A DNA stretch of 64,000 bases, from the NCBI GenBank assembly GCA_009783705.1, contig WRCX01000002.1, forward strand, positions 22,785 through 86,784, in the 5' to 3' direction. A model generated the notes under the pieces. That model was not told the origin of the DNA, made no database searches, and saw nothing but the letters and a program-made list of their open reading frames with translations. Position numbers and translations under genes: made by a program. This document shows, piece by piece, positions 26,052 to 34,369 of the stretch (positions are counted from its first letter, which is position 1; every line of letters begins with the position of its first letter). The DNA comes from Candidatus Bathycorpusculum hydrogenotrophicum (lineage in GTDB: Archaea > Thermoproteota > Bathyarchaeia > Bathyarchaeales > Bathycorpusculaceae).

Positions 26052-27122
26052 CTAGGCTTGTTGCTCAGCTAGATGGGTTAGCTGCATTAGGGCTTTGCCT
26101 GAACTGAGTGCTTGGCGTGCTTGCTCCATGCCATCTTTGTAGGAAGTGCTTGTGCCAGAAGCATACAGAGCCGCGGCAGCATTCATACAAAACAAATCGG
26201 CTAGAGGATCATTATAATCGCCTGAGAGGACGCGTTTGATAGCGGCGGCATTGTCGTAGGCTTTGTTGTAGGAAGCGATGTCAAAAGTGGCATGGGTTTT
26301 TATGCCAAAATCTTCGGGGTGGACAGTATAGGTTTGGATTTTATTGTTTTTTAATTCAACGACTCGTGTTGGACCGCAGGGTGAGAACTCATCAATGCCA
26401 AGCGCAGGATCGTGGCCGGTAACCATGCCATAGGGAGCTATCGCACTGTTAAGACCGATTTCTTTCAAGATGGCAATTAGTTGATCACATACTTGAGGGG
26501 CATAGGCCCCAATTACTATACAACTGGTGTTCTCACAGGGCATGGTTAGGGGTCCGACAATGTTGAATGCGGAGGTAAAGCGCATGGATTGGATTAGACG
26601 GGCCCAGCCGGATTTTAAGAAGGCCTCCCCGGGCATGTAGCAGATGTTGTGTTTTTCTAAACTTTGTTTTGCTTTACTCATCGGACTTGAGAGATTGACC
26701 CCTAAGATCTCAAAGATTTCTGAGGCTCCAGAGACACCGGTTACTTTTTTGGCGCCTTTTTTAGCAATCGGAACCCCACAAGCTGAGGCAATAAGTGCAG
26801 CAGGAGAGGAGGCATTAACAGTTTTCATAGCATCGGAGCCTGTGCCAACAATATCGCAGATAGGACCCGTAACGTTGGCTGTGAATTTTTCTGTGTCAAA
26901 CTTGTCTAGGGCATCCCAAACGCCGGATAATTCTTCAGTGGTGGGTTTACGAGTAATATGGGCTATCAAAAAAGCACCCTGCTGGAGCTCGGGTTGCTCA
27001 TTTAGAATGATTTGTCGATAGGCCTCACAGGATTCTTCTCGAGTCAGAATTTTACCCGCAACAATTTTACAGATTAGTTGACCAAAGGCTCTTAATTTTT
27101 CTTCAGTTACCAAATTTATCAC
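26052..27122 (-). CDS. Anthranilate phosphoribosyltransferase-like protein 1
   Basis: TrpD-fold (nucleoside phosphorylase class III) protein of 356 residues. The PRPP loop reads DIVGTGSDAMKTVNASS instead of the canonical GTGGD...NIST, and the KHGNR..SS.SGSAD segment reads KKGAKKVTGVSGASE. The substrate pocket has therefore diverged from true TrpD, and no other tryptophan gene is near. Its GTG start overlaps the alcohol dehydrogenase stop by four bases, so the two are co-expressed. It probably phosphoribosylates or otherwise handles an aromatic substrate, but which is unknown. Confidence 0.78.
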   Translation of the reverse strand: MINLVTEEKLRAFGQLICKIVAGKILTREESCEAYRQIILNEQPELQQGAFLIAHITRKPTTEELSGVWDALDKFDTEKFTANVTGPICDIVGTGSDAMKTVNASSPAALIASACGVPIAKKGAKKVTGVSGASEIFEILGVNLSSPMSKAKQSLEKHNICYMPGEAFLKSGWARLIQSMRFTSAFNIVGPLTMPCENTSCIVIGAYAPQVCDQLIAILKEIGLNSAIAPYGMVTGHDPALGIDEFSPCGPTRVVELKNNKIQTYTVHPEDFGIKTHATFDIASYNKAYDNAAAIKRVLSGDYNDPLADLFCMNAAAALYASGTSTSYKDGMEQARQALSSGKALMQLTHLAEQQA

Positions 27123-28126
27123 TCCGTTAGGTCTACAACATACTTTAGGGATTGACCAAGCAAAATTTTAGGCAACACCAAAGGAACATTTTCCAGACGG
27201 ATTATTTTATCAATGAGAAGCCGTAGGGTTTGAGTGTTTGTTTCTATTATTTTTAGGGCTAGCTTCATTTGGCGTTTTGTGCTACCATAGGCACCAATTA
27301 GGGTTAACTGCCGATAATGGACTTCATTTAACAATTCGCTTGGGATGGGCGTGTTTTTTGTAAATCCGCTAAATAGGCAATATTTGCCTCCTGGATTTAA
27401 TTTTGAAATCCCCTCAATCAGAGCAGAGGGGTCAGGGGCAGCATTTATAGCAACATCAAAATTGCCAGCGGGGGTATCAGAGAGATAGATGTTTGCTTTT
27501 TTGCAGAAGGGGGTTACTTGGTTTAGTTTGGCAGAGTTTTTTTCGACAATAAAGGGGTGGGCACCAAAATATTTGCAGGCTAAGCCAAGCATAAGCCCTG
27601 CAGGACCGCCGCCAAAAATGAGAACGGTTTGGTTTTTTTGCAAGTTTACTTGTTCAGTTGCATTTATCGCAGAGGACAGCAATTCGGTCATGCAGGCAAT
27701 TTCAGGGGGAACGGTTGGAGGGATTTTTATGAGACTGCGTTTGGGTACTTTTATGTATTGGGCAAATCCGCCATCGATATGAAAACCTATAACTTGGATG
27801 TTACTGCAGAGGTTTTCGGCACCACTTTTGCAGTAGTGGCATTGATTGCAGGTTTTGGCAGGCCAAACCACAAAATTTTCCGCCGGATTGTTGGGTTTAT
27901 GGCCGCAGATTTCATGGCCCAATACTCTGGGCAACACTAGATCGCGTTGACCTTGAGACCACATTTTTGCATCCGTTCGACAGACAGAACAATAGGTGAC
28001 TTTTAGCAGTGTTTCAGTGCTATCGCAGACGGGGGGTTGGATGTCGATTAGTTGAATTTTTTCTATACCTTCAAGGCGAAGCGCTTTCATATGACTGCCT
28101 GTAACACGGTAGAGCAGAAACCGCAT
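27119..28126 (-). CDS. Zinc-dependent medium-chain alcohol dehydrogenase
   Basis: MDR-family NAD(P) dehydrogenase. Catalytic zinc site is visible in SVCRTDAKMW (Cys about residue 48) and RVLGHEICGH, and the structural zinc site in CNQCHYCKSGAENLC. The Rossmann motif is VLIFGGGPAGLMLGLA (about 168). The ATG at 28126 has a ggtgg ribosome site ten bases upstream; an internal ATG at 28090 (MKALRLEG) fits family alignments better but lacks one. It is the first gene of a two-gene operon with the TrpD-like protein. An 18-base palindrome lies 17 bases upstream of the start. Confidence 0.85.
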   Translation of the reverse strand: MRFLLYRVTGSHMKALRLEGIEKIQLIDIQPPVCDSTETLLKVTYCSVCRTDAKMWSQGQRDLVLPRVLGHEICGHKPNNPAENFVVWPAKTCNQCHYCKSGAENLCSNIQVIGFHIDGGFAQYIKVPKRSLIKIPPTVPPEIACMTELLSSAINATEQVNLQKNQTVLIFGGGPAGLMLGLACKYFGAHPFIVEKNSAKLNQVTPFCKKANIYLSDTPAGNFDVAINAAPDPSALIEGISKLNPGGKYCLFSGFTKNTPIPSELLNEVHYRQLTLIGAYGSTKRQMKLALKIIETNTQTLRLLIDKIIRLENVPLVLPKILLGQSLKYVVDLTE

Positions 28127-28142
28127 TTAAAACTATCCACCC

Positions 28143-28160
28143 GTATTACATTTGTAATAC
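28143..28160. promoter_or_regulatory. 18-base palindrome, candidate operator
   Basis: Perfect inverted repeat gtattaca-tt-tgtaatac between the divergent dehydrogenase/TrpD-like operon and the RibD-like gene. The form is that of a dimeric helix-turn-helix repressor site, and it lies just upstream of the dehydrogenase start, where it could block its promoter. Confidence 0.55.
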
Positions 28161-28296
28161 AAAAAAAGTAAAGGAACCAAATTTTTGGAGTACACCACAG
28201 ACACAATTAAAGCAGATCAGTACGGCGAGGTGAGTGATGAGAGAGGTACAGAGCGAGGAGTTAATACAGTACAAGAGTATAACATAGAGGAAGTCT

Positions 28297-28962
28297 ATGC
28301 AAGGAGTAGAGGTTATTGTCGGCGGTTTCATGAGTATTGATGGGAAAATAGCTCCTGCCAATCGGAACGGCCAAGAATTCACTCAACTCATGACCCCACT
28401 GCACAAAAAAATGCTACACAGCATCCGAGCGTCTGTTGATGCGGTTGTGGTAGGGGTGGGCACGGTTTTAGCAGATGATCCCACGCTTACTGTGCGAGAT
28501 GTTGAGGGAAAAAATCCGCTCCGAGTAGTGCTAGACAGCAAAGCACAAACACCCCTAACAGCAAAAATCGCAAACACCAACCAAGCATCCACCCTAATAG
28601 CAACAACTACACAGGCCTCAAAAGAAAAGATCAAAGCATTAAAAAACAAAAATATTGAGGTATTTATTTCAAACTCGGAAAAAACGGTTAATTTGCAGGA
28701 ATTAGTCGAAGCACTCAAGAGTCGTGGTGTTAGAAAAGTTCTTGTGGAGGGCGGCGCTGAGGTGCGGTGGAGTTTTTTTGAAGCAAACCTTGTGGATGAA
28801 TTATTTGTTTGGATTATGCCCTATGTTTGGGGCGGCAAAGAGGCCCCAACATTAGTGGATGGACAGGGTTTCCTTGGAGCACAAGAAGCGAAAAAACTAA
28901 AACTAAAAAGCACCGAACATATTGAGGGATTAACAGTTCTTTGGTTCACAGTTCAACATTAA
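28297..28962 (+). CDS. RibD-type pyrimidinone-phosphate reductase
   Basis: A 221-residue dihydrofolate-reductase-fold protein of the archaeal 2,5-diamino-6-ribosylamino-4(3H)-pyrimidinone 5'-phosphate reductase family, which acts in riboflavin and deazaflavin precursor synthesis. Typical motifs are GGFMSIDGKIA (residues 8-18), VDAVVVGVGTVLADDPTLTVR, VLVEGGAEVRWSFF and DELFVWIMPYVWGG. It is divergent from the dehydrogenase and carries the ATG at 28297. RibD-fold reductases also reduce other pterin-like compounds, so the substrate is a family inference. Confidence 0.85.
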   Translation: MQGVEVIVGGFMSIDGKIAPANRNGQEFTQLMTPLHKKMLHSIRASVDAVVVGVGTVLADDPTLTVRDVEGKNPLRVVLDSKAQTPLTAKIANTNQASTLIATTTQASKEKIKALKNKNIEVFISNSEKTVNLQELVEALKSRGVRKVLVEGGAEVRWSFFEANLVDELFVWIMPYVWGGKEAPTLVDGQGFLGAQEAKKLKLKSTEHIEGLTVLWFTVQH

Positions 28963-29187
28963 TAACGGCAATACTAAAAGCGCATCTAACTGTTATTTTC
29001 ATAAAGAAAAAGGTCATGTTAGAAATTGTAATCAGCTAATGATGATACTATAGAACTTCATCAGGATGAACTTGTCTAATCCAAGTATGTCGCCTTAGTA
29101 CAATTAAAATCATCTAAATTTGACTCAGCGTTAAGATCGTCCTCTGTCAATGCTCAGCCATATCCAGTAAACCCTGACGTATGCAAG

Positions 29188-29334
29188 TTACTCTTTTCGT
29201 TCAATTTTATTATAAATAGCGAGACCTTTTTCCATCATTTCACTCTGTAATGACGTAGGACCCTTCTTAATTTGGCGCTCAAACTCTTCGAAGGTTTCAC
29301 GGTCTAAAACTGGAATTGGACATGGTTTCGCCAT
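29188..29334 (-). CDS. Small 48-residue acidic/basic helical protein
   Basis: Starts MAKPCPIPVLDRE at an ATG preceded by ggtga (6-7 bases spacing) and ends NKIERKE. The sequence after residue 10 is amphipathic helix rich in Glu and Lys. It sits just upstream of, and on the same strand as nothing else, within an otherwise empty 408-base gap (28963-29370). I do not know the family; the codon pattern and good ribosome site support a real gene. Confidence 0.5.
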   Translation of the reverse strand: MAKPCPIPVLDRETFEEFERQIKKGPTSLQSEMMEKGLAIYNKIERKE

Positions 29335-29370
29335 TTTTAATCACCACAAACTTTGGAACACAAACCATAA

Positions 29371-30543
29371 CTAAACTTCAGCTAAAATAGTGTTGTCTTG
29401 GTTTTGTTTAAGGATTGATTGGAAGTGTTTGGTGTTGCCGCCGCTTAGGGTAACTAGTTGGTTTAGTTTTTCGATTGCAAGGCCAGCATCTAGGGCTTGT
29501 TTGGCTAATTCATAGCCGTCTTTTAGATCTGAGACGCTTTCTGCTATGTAGAGGATGGATGCGGCATTTAGTAAAATGAGGTCTTGGCGGGTGCTTTGAT
29601 CTTTGCCTAAGAGTATTTTGAGGATGGTTTGGGTGTTTAGTTCGGGGCTTCCGGGGTAGGCGATCTCTTTTGGGTTTCCGCGTTTGAGTCCAATGTCTTC
29701 GGGGTAGAAACTGTAGGTGTCTATTGAGCCGTTGGGTTTTACTTCAGAGATTATGTTGCGTCCTAGGTTGGAGAATTCATCTATACGTATGGTTTCATCT
29801 GCGCCATATCCCAGTACGACTAGGGCTCGTTCGTAGCCGTTTTTTGAGAGAACGGATGCGATTGTTTCTGTGTAGGGTTGGCTGACTCCTCTGACTTGTC
29901 GTTTGAGGCCAAAGGGGTTGAGGCCCGCGGCGATCATGAGTCTCATTGCGTAGAGCATGGGCATAACGGTGTGGGTGGCTTTGTCGGCGGTTAAATCGAT
30001 CAGGGGTTTCATCCATGGGTATATGCCTGCTGAGGCCCAAACAGATGTTTGGATGGTGTGTATGCATTGTTCGACTATTTGGGGGGTTGTGTATACGTTG
30101 ATGCCTAGGTTTTGGGCTAAGTCGATGCATCCGGTTTTGGATGAGAAAGATTTGGATCCGCTTTTTATGGCATAGGCGCCGGCGGCGGCGGCAATTATCA
30201 ATGCGGGGGTTGTGATGTTTATAGTTGGGAAGGTGTCTCCGCCTGTGCCTCCGGCGGTTACAAGGGGTTTATCGGTGTTGAATTGGAAGGTGGAGGTTCT
30301 TGTGGCATCCATTGCTTTGACCATACCGCTTAATTCGTCTACGGTGGGTTTTTTTATAGTTAAGCCGCCAAAAAAGGCGACCATTAGGGGGAGGATATCG
30401 GTTGGGTGTTTGTTTTGGGTGAGTTGGGTAAATAGGGTTTGGGCGACCGATTGGGTTTGAAGATTGGTCAGGTTTTCTCCATGGGAGAGTTGGGTTATTA
30501 TTTCGTTGAGGTTGGGGTTTGTTTGGGGGTTGTTGGGTGTCAT
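29371..30543 (-). CDS. Anthranilate phosphoribosyltransferase-like protein 2
   Basis: TrpD-fold protein of 390 residues. The PRPP loop GGTGGDTFPTINITTPA is nearly canonical, unlike that of the paralogue at 26052. The next segment reads KSGSKSFSSKTGCIDLAQNLG, with KSGS in place of KHGN. A 30-residue polar N-terminal extension precedes the helical domain. It begins ten bases after the stop of the membrane protein at 30554, forming an operon. No trp genes are near. Pairing with a probable vitamin S component suggests salvage by phosphoribosylation of an imported aromatic compound; that is inference. Confidence 0.8.
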   Translation of the reverse strand: MTPNNPQTNPNLNEIITQLSHGENLTNLQTQSVAQTLFTQLTQNKHPTDILPLMVAFFGGLTIKKPTVDELSGMVKAMDATRTSTFQFNTDKPLVTAGGTGGDTFPTINITTPALIIAAAAGAYAIKSGSKSFSSKTGCIDLAQNLGINVYTTPQIVEQCIHTIQTSVWASAGIYPWMKPLIDLTADKATHTVMPMLYAMRLMIAAGLNPFGLKRQVRGVSQPYTETIASVLSKNGYERALVVLGYGADETIRIDEFSNLGRNIISEVKPNGSIDTYSFYPEDIGLKRGNPKEIAYPGSPELNTQTILKILLGKDQSTRQDLILLNAASILYIAESVSDLKDGYELAKQALDAGLAIEKLNQLVTLSGGNTKHFQSILKQNQDNTILAEV

Positions 30544-30553
30544 TGTTGGTGCC

Positions 30554-31105
30554 TTAGGGGATGACTTTGGAACGTTTTAGGGTTCTGACAAGGAGGTAGG
30601 CTAGAATTGTTGAGGGGATAAGTTGTAACACGATGTAGATGGGAAGGGCTCCGAGGTAGACTATGTAGGGTAGTCCTAGGGCCATGACCATTACTACATA
30701 GACTAGGGGGATGTCTAGGATTGCGCAGATGGTGCTCATGGTTAAGAGTTTGGTGCTGAGTTTTGCTTGGGGACGGAAACGTGTGAAGGCAAAGGCGGCT
30801 GCGCCTACGCCTAGGGCAAAGAGGAGGTTTATGATGGGCCACAGCGGGGAGAGGGGGCTTGATGCGGTGATGAGTCCGATTAGGGCTTGGATCTCGGTTG
30901 TTATGATAGCTCCTATAAATCCAAACAGGACGGCTGAAACAAGAATCCAGGTGTAGGTGTTTATGTATCCTAGTGTGTTGAAATTGCCTCCTGTGAAGAG
31001 TGTGTCGGCTCTTTCGGCAAAGATGGCTATTACGCCTGCAACGACGCCTATCATTAGGGCGGCCATGGCTTTTTTGAGGTTTTGGGATTTGAGGTCAATA
31101 GACAC
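30554..31105 (-). CDS. Probable ECF transporter S component
   Basis: A 183-residue protein with about six hydrophobic helices, beginning AALMIGVVAGVIAIFAE and including FGFIGAIITTEIQALIGLIT and NLLFALGVGAAAFAFTR. Size, helix count and a small-residue first helix (MAALMIG) fit membrane substrate-binding S subunits of ECF importers, though I cannot name the substrate. The GTG at 31105 is preferred: the frame runs up to a TTG at 31138, but that codon lies inside an operator-like palindrome near the predicted transcription start. It is co-transcribed with the second TrpD-like gene and would use the EcfAAT core at 1060-3496. Confidence 0.6.
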   Translation of the reverse strand: MSIDLKSQNLKKAMAALMIGVVAGVIAIFAERADTLFTGGNFNTLGYINTYTWILVSAVLFGFIGAIITTEIQALIGLITASSPLSPLWPIINLLFALGVGAAAFAFTRFRPQAKLSTKLLTMSTICAILDIPLVYVVMVMALGLPYIVYLGALPIYIVLQLIPSTILAYLLVRTLKRSKVIP

Positions 31106-31121
31106 ATAGGTCACTCTCAGA

Positions 31122-31139
31122 TTTGAGTAATAACTCAAA
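31122..31139. promoter_or_regulatory. Palindromic operator over a transcription start
   Basis: Inverted repeat tttgagt-aata-actcaaa with 7-base arms. On the minus strand a TATA-like box (tttatatg, about 31152-31159) lies 25 bases upstream, which puts the predicted transcription start inside the palindrome, a classic repressor position. Confidence 0.55.
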
Positions 31140-31181
31140 AATGAGTATTATCATATAAAGGTTTTTTACCAAAAATGAGTA
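31136..31181 (+). repeat. Direct repeat of caaaaatgagta flanking the TATA box
   Basis: The 12-mer occurs at 31136-31147 and 31170-31181, 34 bases apart. Each contains gagta, the half-site of the neighbouring palindrome, so three or more related half-sites surround the promoter. Confidence 0.5.
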
Positions 31182-31193
31182 GCAAATAGCCGG

Positions 31194-32060
31194 TTATAGG
31201 ACCAGCTTTTTTAGCCGCAACATCAACGCTTCACGCTCATCAGGTTGGCGCACCCACAAATCCCGACTCTCTCTAAACTCTTCGCCTGAGAGAACCCCCT
31301 GCTTTTGCAGCTCACCTAAAAGCTTCATAAACCCCTGCAAATCCAGTTGCTCCTCAGTCACCACCATACCGCTCCCCCTACTACGCTCAGAGCTCGTTTG
31401 GGGTTCGCTATCTGGCGGCGGAAACTCGGCATAAAGAAAACGCGCAAAATATAGCGTATCCCAACCCTTGGTAGGCAAAAAGTTGTTTTTTAGGTTCAAC
31501 AACTCGGAGGTGTAGTGCTCATATTCTTGGCCCAGTGAGAGATACTTGGGTTTCAAAGTAGCCGTACCTACCGTTCGGTTAACAAAATGACGCAGATGCT
31601 GATTGCCAAACACCGGCAACACAGTACCCTTTTCATAGTTAAAGCAGTAAATGATTTTTTTAGCAACCACCTTATCCTGCCCAAACCCGCCGATTCGCTC
31701 CCAAGGTGCATCGATCTTTTGTGCCAAAGATTTACGATCATCTACTGATATGCGAAGCAGATTTTTGAGATCTTTTATTTGCAAACGAGCATTACGGTAA
31801 GCATTAGAACTGTTTTGAGTTGAAGTACCCGACAGATTGAGGTTTTTTTCAAGAAACCCAAAGAACTCACCGACTTGGTCGGGATTAACTTTGAAGAGAC
31901 GATCCGGATCAAGCCACTCTATAGAAGCCAAGTTCTCAGCGAAGGGAAATTTTTGACGAAAACCCTTGAGAGCCCCCAATACAAGATTGACCTCACATTT
32001 TATTGCAGTAGCTTTATCGAAAGCTTCAATTTTTTGTTGCAGTAAGCTACTCTTAGACAT
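31194..32060 (-). CDS. Hypothetical protein with possible HhH-like core and SHOCT-like tail
   Basis: A 288-residue soluble protein I cannot assign. A central segment (IGGFGQDKVVAKKIIYCFNY then LPVFGNQHLRHFVNRTVG) is reminiscent of the helix-hairpin-helix region of base-excision glycosylases, where a Gly-rich turn is followed by a P-V-x-x-H pattern; this is weak. The last 50 residues (MKLLGELQKQGVLSGEEFRE) look like a SHOCT-type oligomerisation motif after a Ser/Pro linker. The ATG at 32060 with ggtg four bases upstream is preferred to a GTG at 32066. No operon partner. Confidence 0.65.
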   Translation of the reverse strand: MSKSSLLQQKIEAFDKATAIKCEVNLVLGALKGFRQKFPFAENLASIEWLDPDRLFKVNPDQVGEFFGFLEKNLNLSGTSTQNSSNAYRNARLQIKDLKNLLRISVDDRKSLAQKIDAPWERIGGFGQDKVVAKKIIYCFNYEKGTVLPVFGNQHLRHFVNRTVGTATLKPKYLSLGQEYEHYTSELLNLKNNFLPTKGWDTLYFARFLYAEFPPPDSEPQTSSERSRGSGMVVTEEQLDLQGFMKLLGELQKQGVLSGEEFRESRDLWVRQPDEREALMLRLKKLVL

Positions 32061-32347
32061 GGACACCGAAGCACTAAATGTGAACTGAGCTAATAAGATT
32101 TACAGCAACCCACCGATCGGCTTACCTTCGCAGGTCACAATTACAAACAACCACCGTTAAACAGCCAAAATATTTATTGTAAAATCGCACGGTAACCAAA
32201 TTTCTCAAGGCTTACCAAGAAATCAGGATATATTAATATATTCTTAAATAAAGTAAACAGAAGCAGACACATTTCTGCCGTTACTGCGGAGTTCTTTGTT
32301 ACAGATGATATATGGAATATCGCTATAGTTAACTACAGATTGGTTAC

Positions 32348-32965
32348 ATGTCGATTGAGCACTTCACTGTACAACCAGTACTGCCGGCTGTTTTGAAAAT
32401 AGTTGTAGTAATTTTGGTAGTAAGCGGTATTGTTCTGTTGACAGTGAATTTGTTATTACGTAACCGGCTAAAAACGTTGCCAGTTTATGGAATGGTAGGT
32501 ATAGCGGCAGGTTTACGTAGCAAATATATCAGGGCAATCATAGGGATAATGCTGATAATCTTTGGCGGTATTTTTGTGTACGTTATAGCGGGTCAACAAA
32601 CGACATCAGTAGTGACTGTTGGCGATGGATACATAAATGTTGAATCGCCTTGTTTTGTTTCTTTGGGAACCCTTCTGGGTGTCAAAGGCAACAAAAATGT
32701 TACTTCTGAGGAAATTGATACGGCGTCTGTTAGGCAAATAGGTTCAGGTAACTTTAACTTACAGAAACAAAGCGGAACCAACTTTGACGACACAAATGTA
32801 GGCAGGTTCACTTTGGGAAATGGAGCAACTGCTTATGTAGCAACAACTAACACCACCAGCCTTATAATAAGGTTGAATAATGGCGAATATCTCATCTTAG
32901 GAACCGCAGACACACAAGCACTTGCAGATAGTTTCGCACAAAACGTTCACCCCCTAACCTCATAA
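32348..32965 (+). CDS. Membrane protein with PH-like C-terminal domain
   Basis: A 205-residue protein with two membrane helices (about residues 10-36 and 58-82) followed by a 120-residue extracytoplasmic or cytoplasmic beta-rich domain. The pattern VGDGYINVESP...SVRQIGSGNF...LGNGATAYVATTNTTSLIIRL..GEYLILGTADTQALADSF is that of bacterial PH domains found behind two helices. Function unknown. It is single and preceded by a 280-base gap with an AT-rich promoter region. Confidence 0.65.
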   Translation: MSIEHFTVQPVLPAVLKIVVVILVVSGIVLLTVNLLLRNRLKTLPVYGMVGIAAGLRSKYIRAIIGIMLIIFGGIFVYVIAGQQTTSVVTVGDGYINVESPCFVSLGTLLGVKGNKNVTSEEIDTASVRQIGSGNFNLQKQSGTNFDDTNVGRFTLGNGATAYVATTNTTSLIIRLNNGEYLILGTADTQALADSFAQNVHPLTS

Positions 32966-33328
32966 CAATATCAATAAATGCATGTCAAGAGGTCTCAGCA
33001 ATAGATGCAACATCAACTATTACAGTTAGTTAGCTGGTTAAACAATTGTTATTGTGTCTGTTAATGTGGAGACACAGGTTGGTTAAGCTTGTTTGACGAC
33101 TGGTTCAGGCGGTGAAACAAAAACAATCGCCAGCATTAACACAAGCTCCAAAACCAAAAGTCTTCACGCCACGGTGATTTTAAGCATGTCCTAATAAGAG
33201 GCTACAACTGCGATCTGTTTGTCGTCATAGCTTACAATTAGGAAATCCAAGGTACGATCACGAAATCAATAACTGAGTTGCTTGGGAAGGCATATTAGGT
33301 GTGAGAACTGCACCTTAGCGGGGATGTT
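32966..33328. other. Intergenic stretch with no recognised gene
   Basis: About 360 bases without a convincing frame. Only the ribosome site of the following gene (ggggatg just before the GTG at 33329) can be pointed to. Confidence 0.35.
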
Positions 33329-33739
33329 GTGGTAAAGCAGGTTTTCATTTCAGGTCCCATACTGGGTATGGAAAACAACCAAAGCTATCGCCAAACCATA
33401 AAAGACATATGCACTCCGCTGGGACTAGAAGTTATTGATCCTTGGAATCGTGAAAAAGTTCTCTACAAAGGCACCGAGGAATGTTGGTGGAATACCTACA
33501 CCACCTTTGATTTTGTAGAACGCGATCTGGCCGATGCTGATCGGTGCGATATTATGGTTGTGTATTTGCCAGTTCTCTCGGCGGGCGCTTGCATGGAGAT
33601 GTTTTATGCAAAACGCAGAGGCAAACATGTTATTGTTGTAACAGAGCTACCCTGTGTCAGCCCTTGGATAGTTGTGCACACAGATAAAATCCTCAAAACT
33701 TTCAACGAGCTTGGAGAAACCCTAAAACAATTTCTCTAA
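33329..33739 (+). CDS. Nucleoside 2-deoxyribosyltransferase-like protein
   Basis: A 136-residue Rossmann-like protein starting KQVFISGPILGMENN, with DRCDIMVVYLPVLSAGACMEMFYAKRRGKHVIVV. The Asp before the strand and the SAGACMEM glutamate match the active-site pattern of nucleoside 2-deoxyribosyltransferases and DUF4406 relatives, which break or transfer N-glycosidic bonds. The substrate is not clear. It starts at GTG 33329 and is followed after 69 bases by mntP on the same strand. Confidence 0.7.
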   Translation: MVKQVFISGPILGMENNQSYRQTIKDICTPLGLEVIDPWNREKVLYKGTEECWWNTYTTFDFVERDLADADRCDIMVVYLPVLSAGACMEMFYAKRRGKHVIVVTELPCVSPWIVVHTDKILKTFNELGETLKQFL

Positions 33740-33808
33740 CCTGACTTTACTTAACAGCCAGCGTAAGGCCTATATCATCCAATCTAAAAAATGGTGACGG
33801 GATAAGCC

Positions 33809-34369
33809 GTGGATGCCATAACCATCGTCTTGATTGCTGTGGGTTTAGCTATGGATGCTTTTGCAGTCTCGATTGCAAACGGCATGAGCACCCCGAACAG
33901 TAAACGACGTAAAGCAACCCTTTTAACGGCGGTATTTTTTGGTGGTTTTCAAATGCTTATGCCCATAATTGGCTGGCTCATTGGACTTAGTTTCCAAGAC
34001 ATTATTATGACGGTGGATCACTGGATAGCCTTTGGTTTACTTGCATTCATTGGTGCCAAGATGGTTTATGATGGGACAAAAAAAGAAACCGAACAAAAAA
34101 CCGCAAACCTCAAACTCTACACATTGCTTGTTTTAGCGGTTGCTACAAGCATCGATGCTCTGATGGTGGGGTTGAGTTTTGCGTTTCTCCAAACAGAGAT
34201 TTTGATGCCTATTTTAGTAATTGGTATAGTTACGTTTGGGTTGTCGTTTGTTGGCGTCTACTTTGGCTGTAGTCTGGGCAGGTTCTTTGGTAACAAAATA
34301 AAAATCGTGGGGGGTATAGTGTTAATTCTCATCGGTTTGCGGATCTTGCTTGAGCACCTTTTTGGTTGA
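33809..34369 (+). CDS. mntP: Manganese efflux pump MntP
   Basis: A 186-residue six-helix membrane protein of the MntP (YebN) family exporting Mn2+. The two pseudo-symmetric helices carry the acidic motifs AMDAFAVSIANGM (about residue 15) and ATSIDALMVGLSFA (about 112) needed for transport. It starts at GTG 33809 after ggtgacggg. Its 3' end overlaps the convergent uvrC by 48 bases. No manganese riboswitch was seen upstream. Confidence 0.9.
   Translation: MDAITIVLIAVGLAMDAFAVSIANGMSTPNSKRRKATLLTAVFFGGFQMLMPIIGWLIGLSFQDIIMTVDHWIAFGLLAFIGAKMVYDGTKKETEQKTANLKLYTLLVLAVATSIDALMVGLSFAFLQTEILMPILVIGIVTFGLSFVGVYFGCSLGRFFGNKIKIVGGIVLILIGLRILLEHLFG

Noticed and set aside
33700-33808. Manganese (yybP-ykoY) riboswitch before mntP
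   Set aside because: The gap is only 69 bases and lacks the conserved riboswitch loops.
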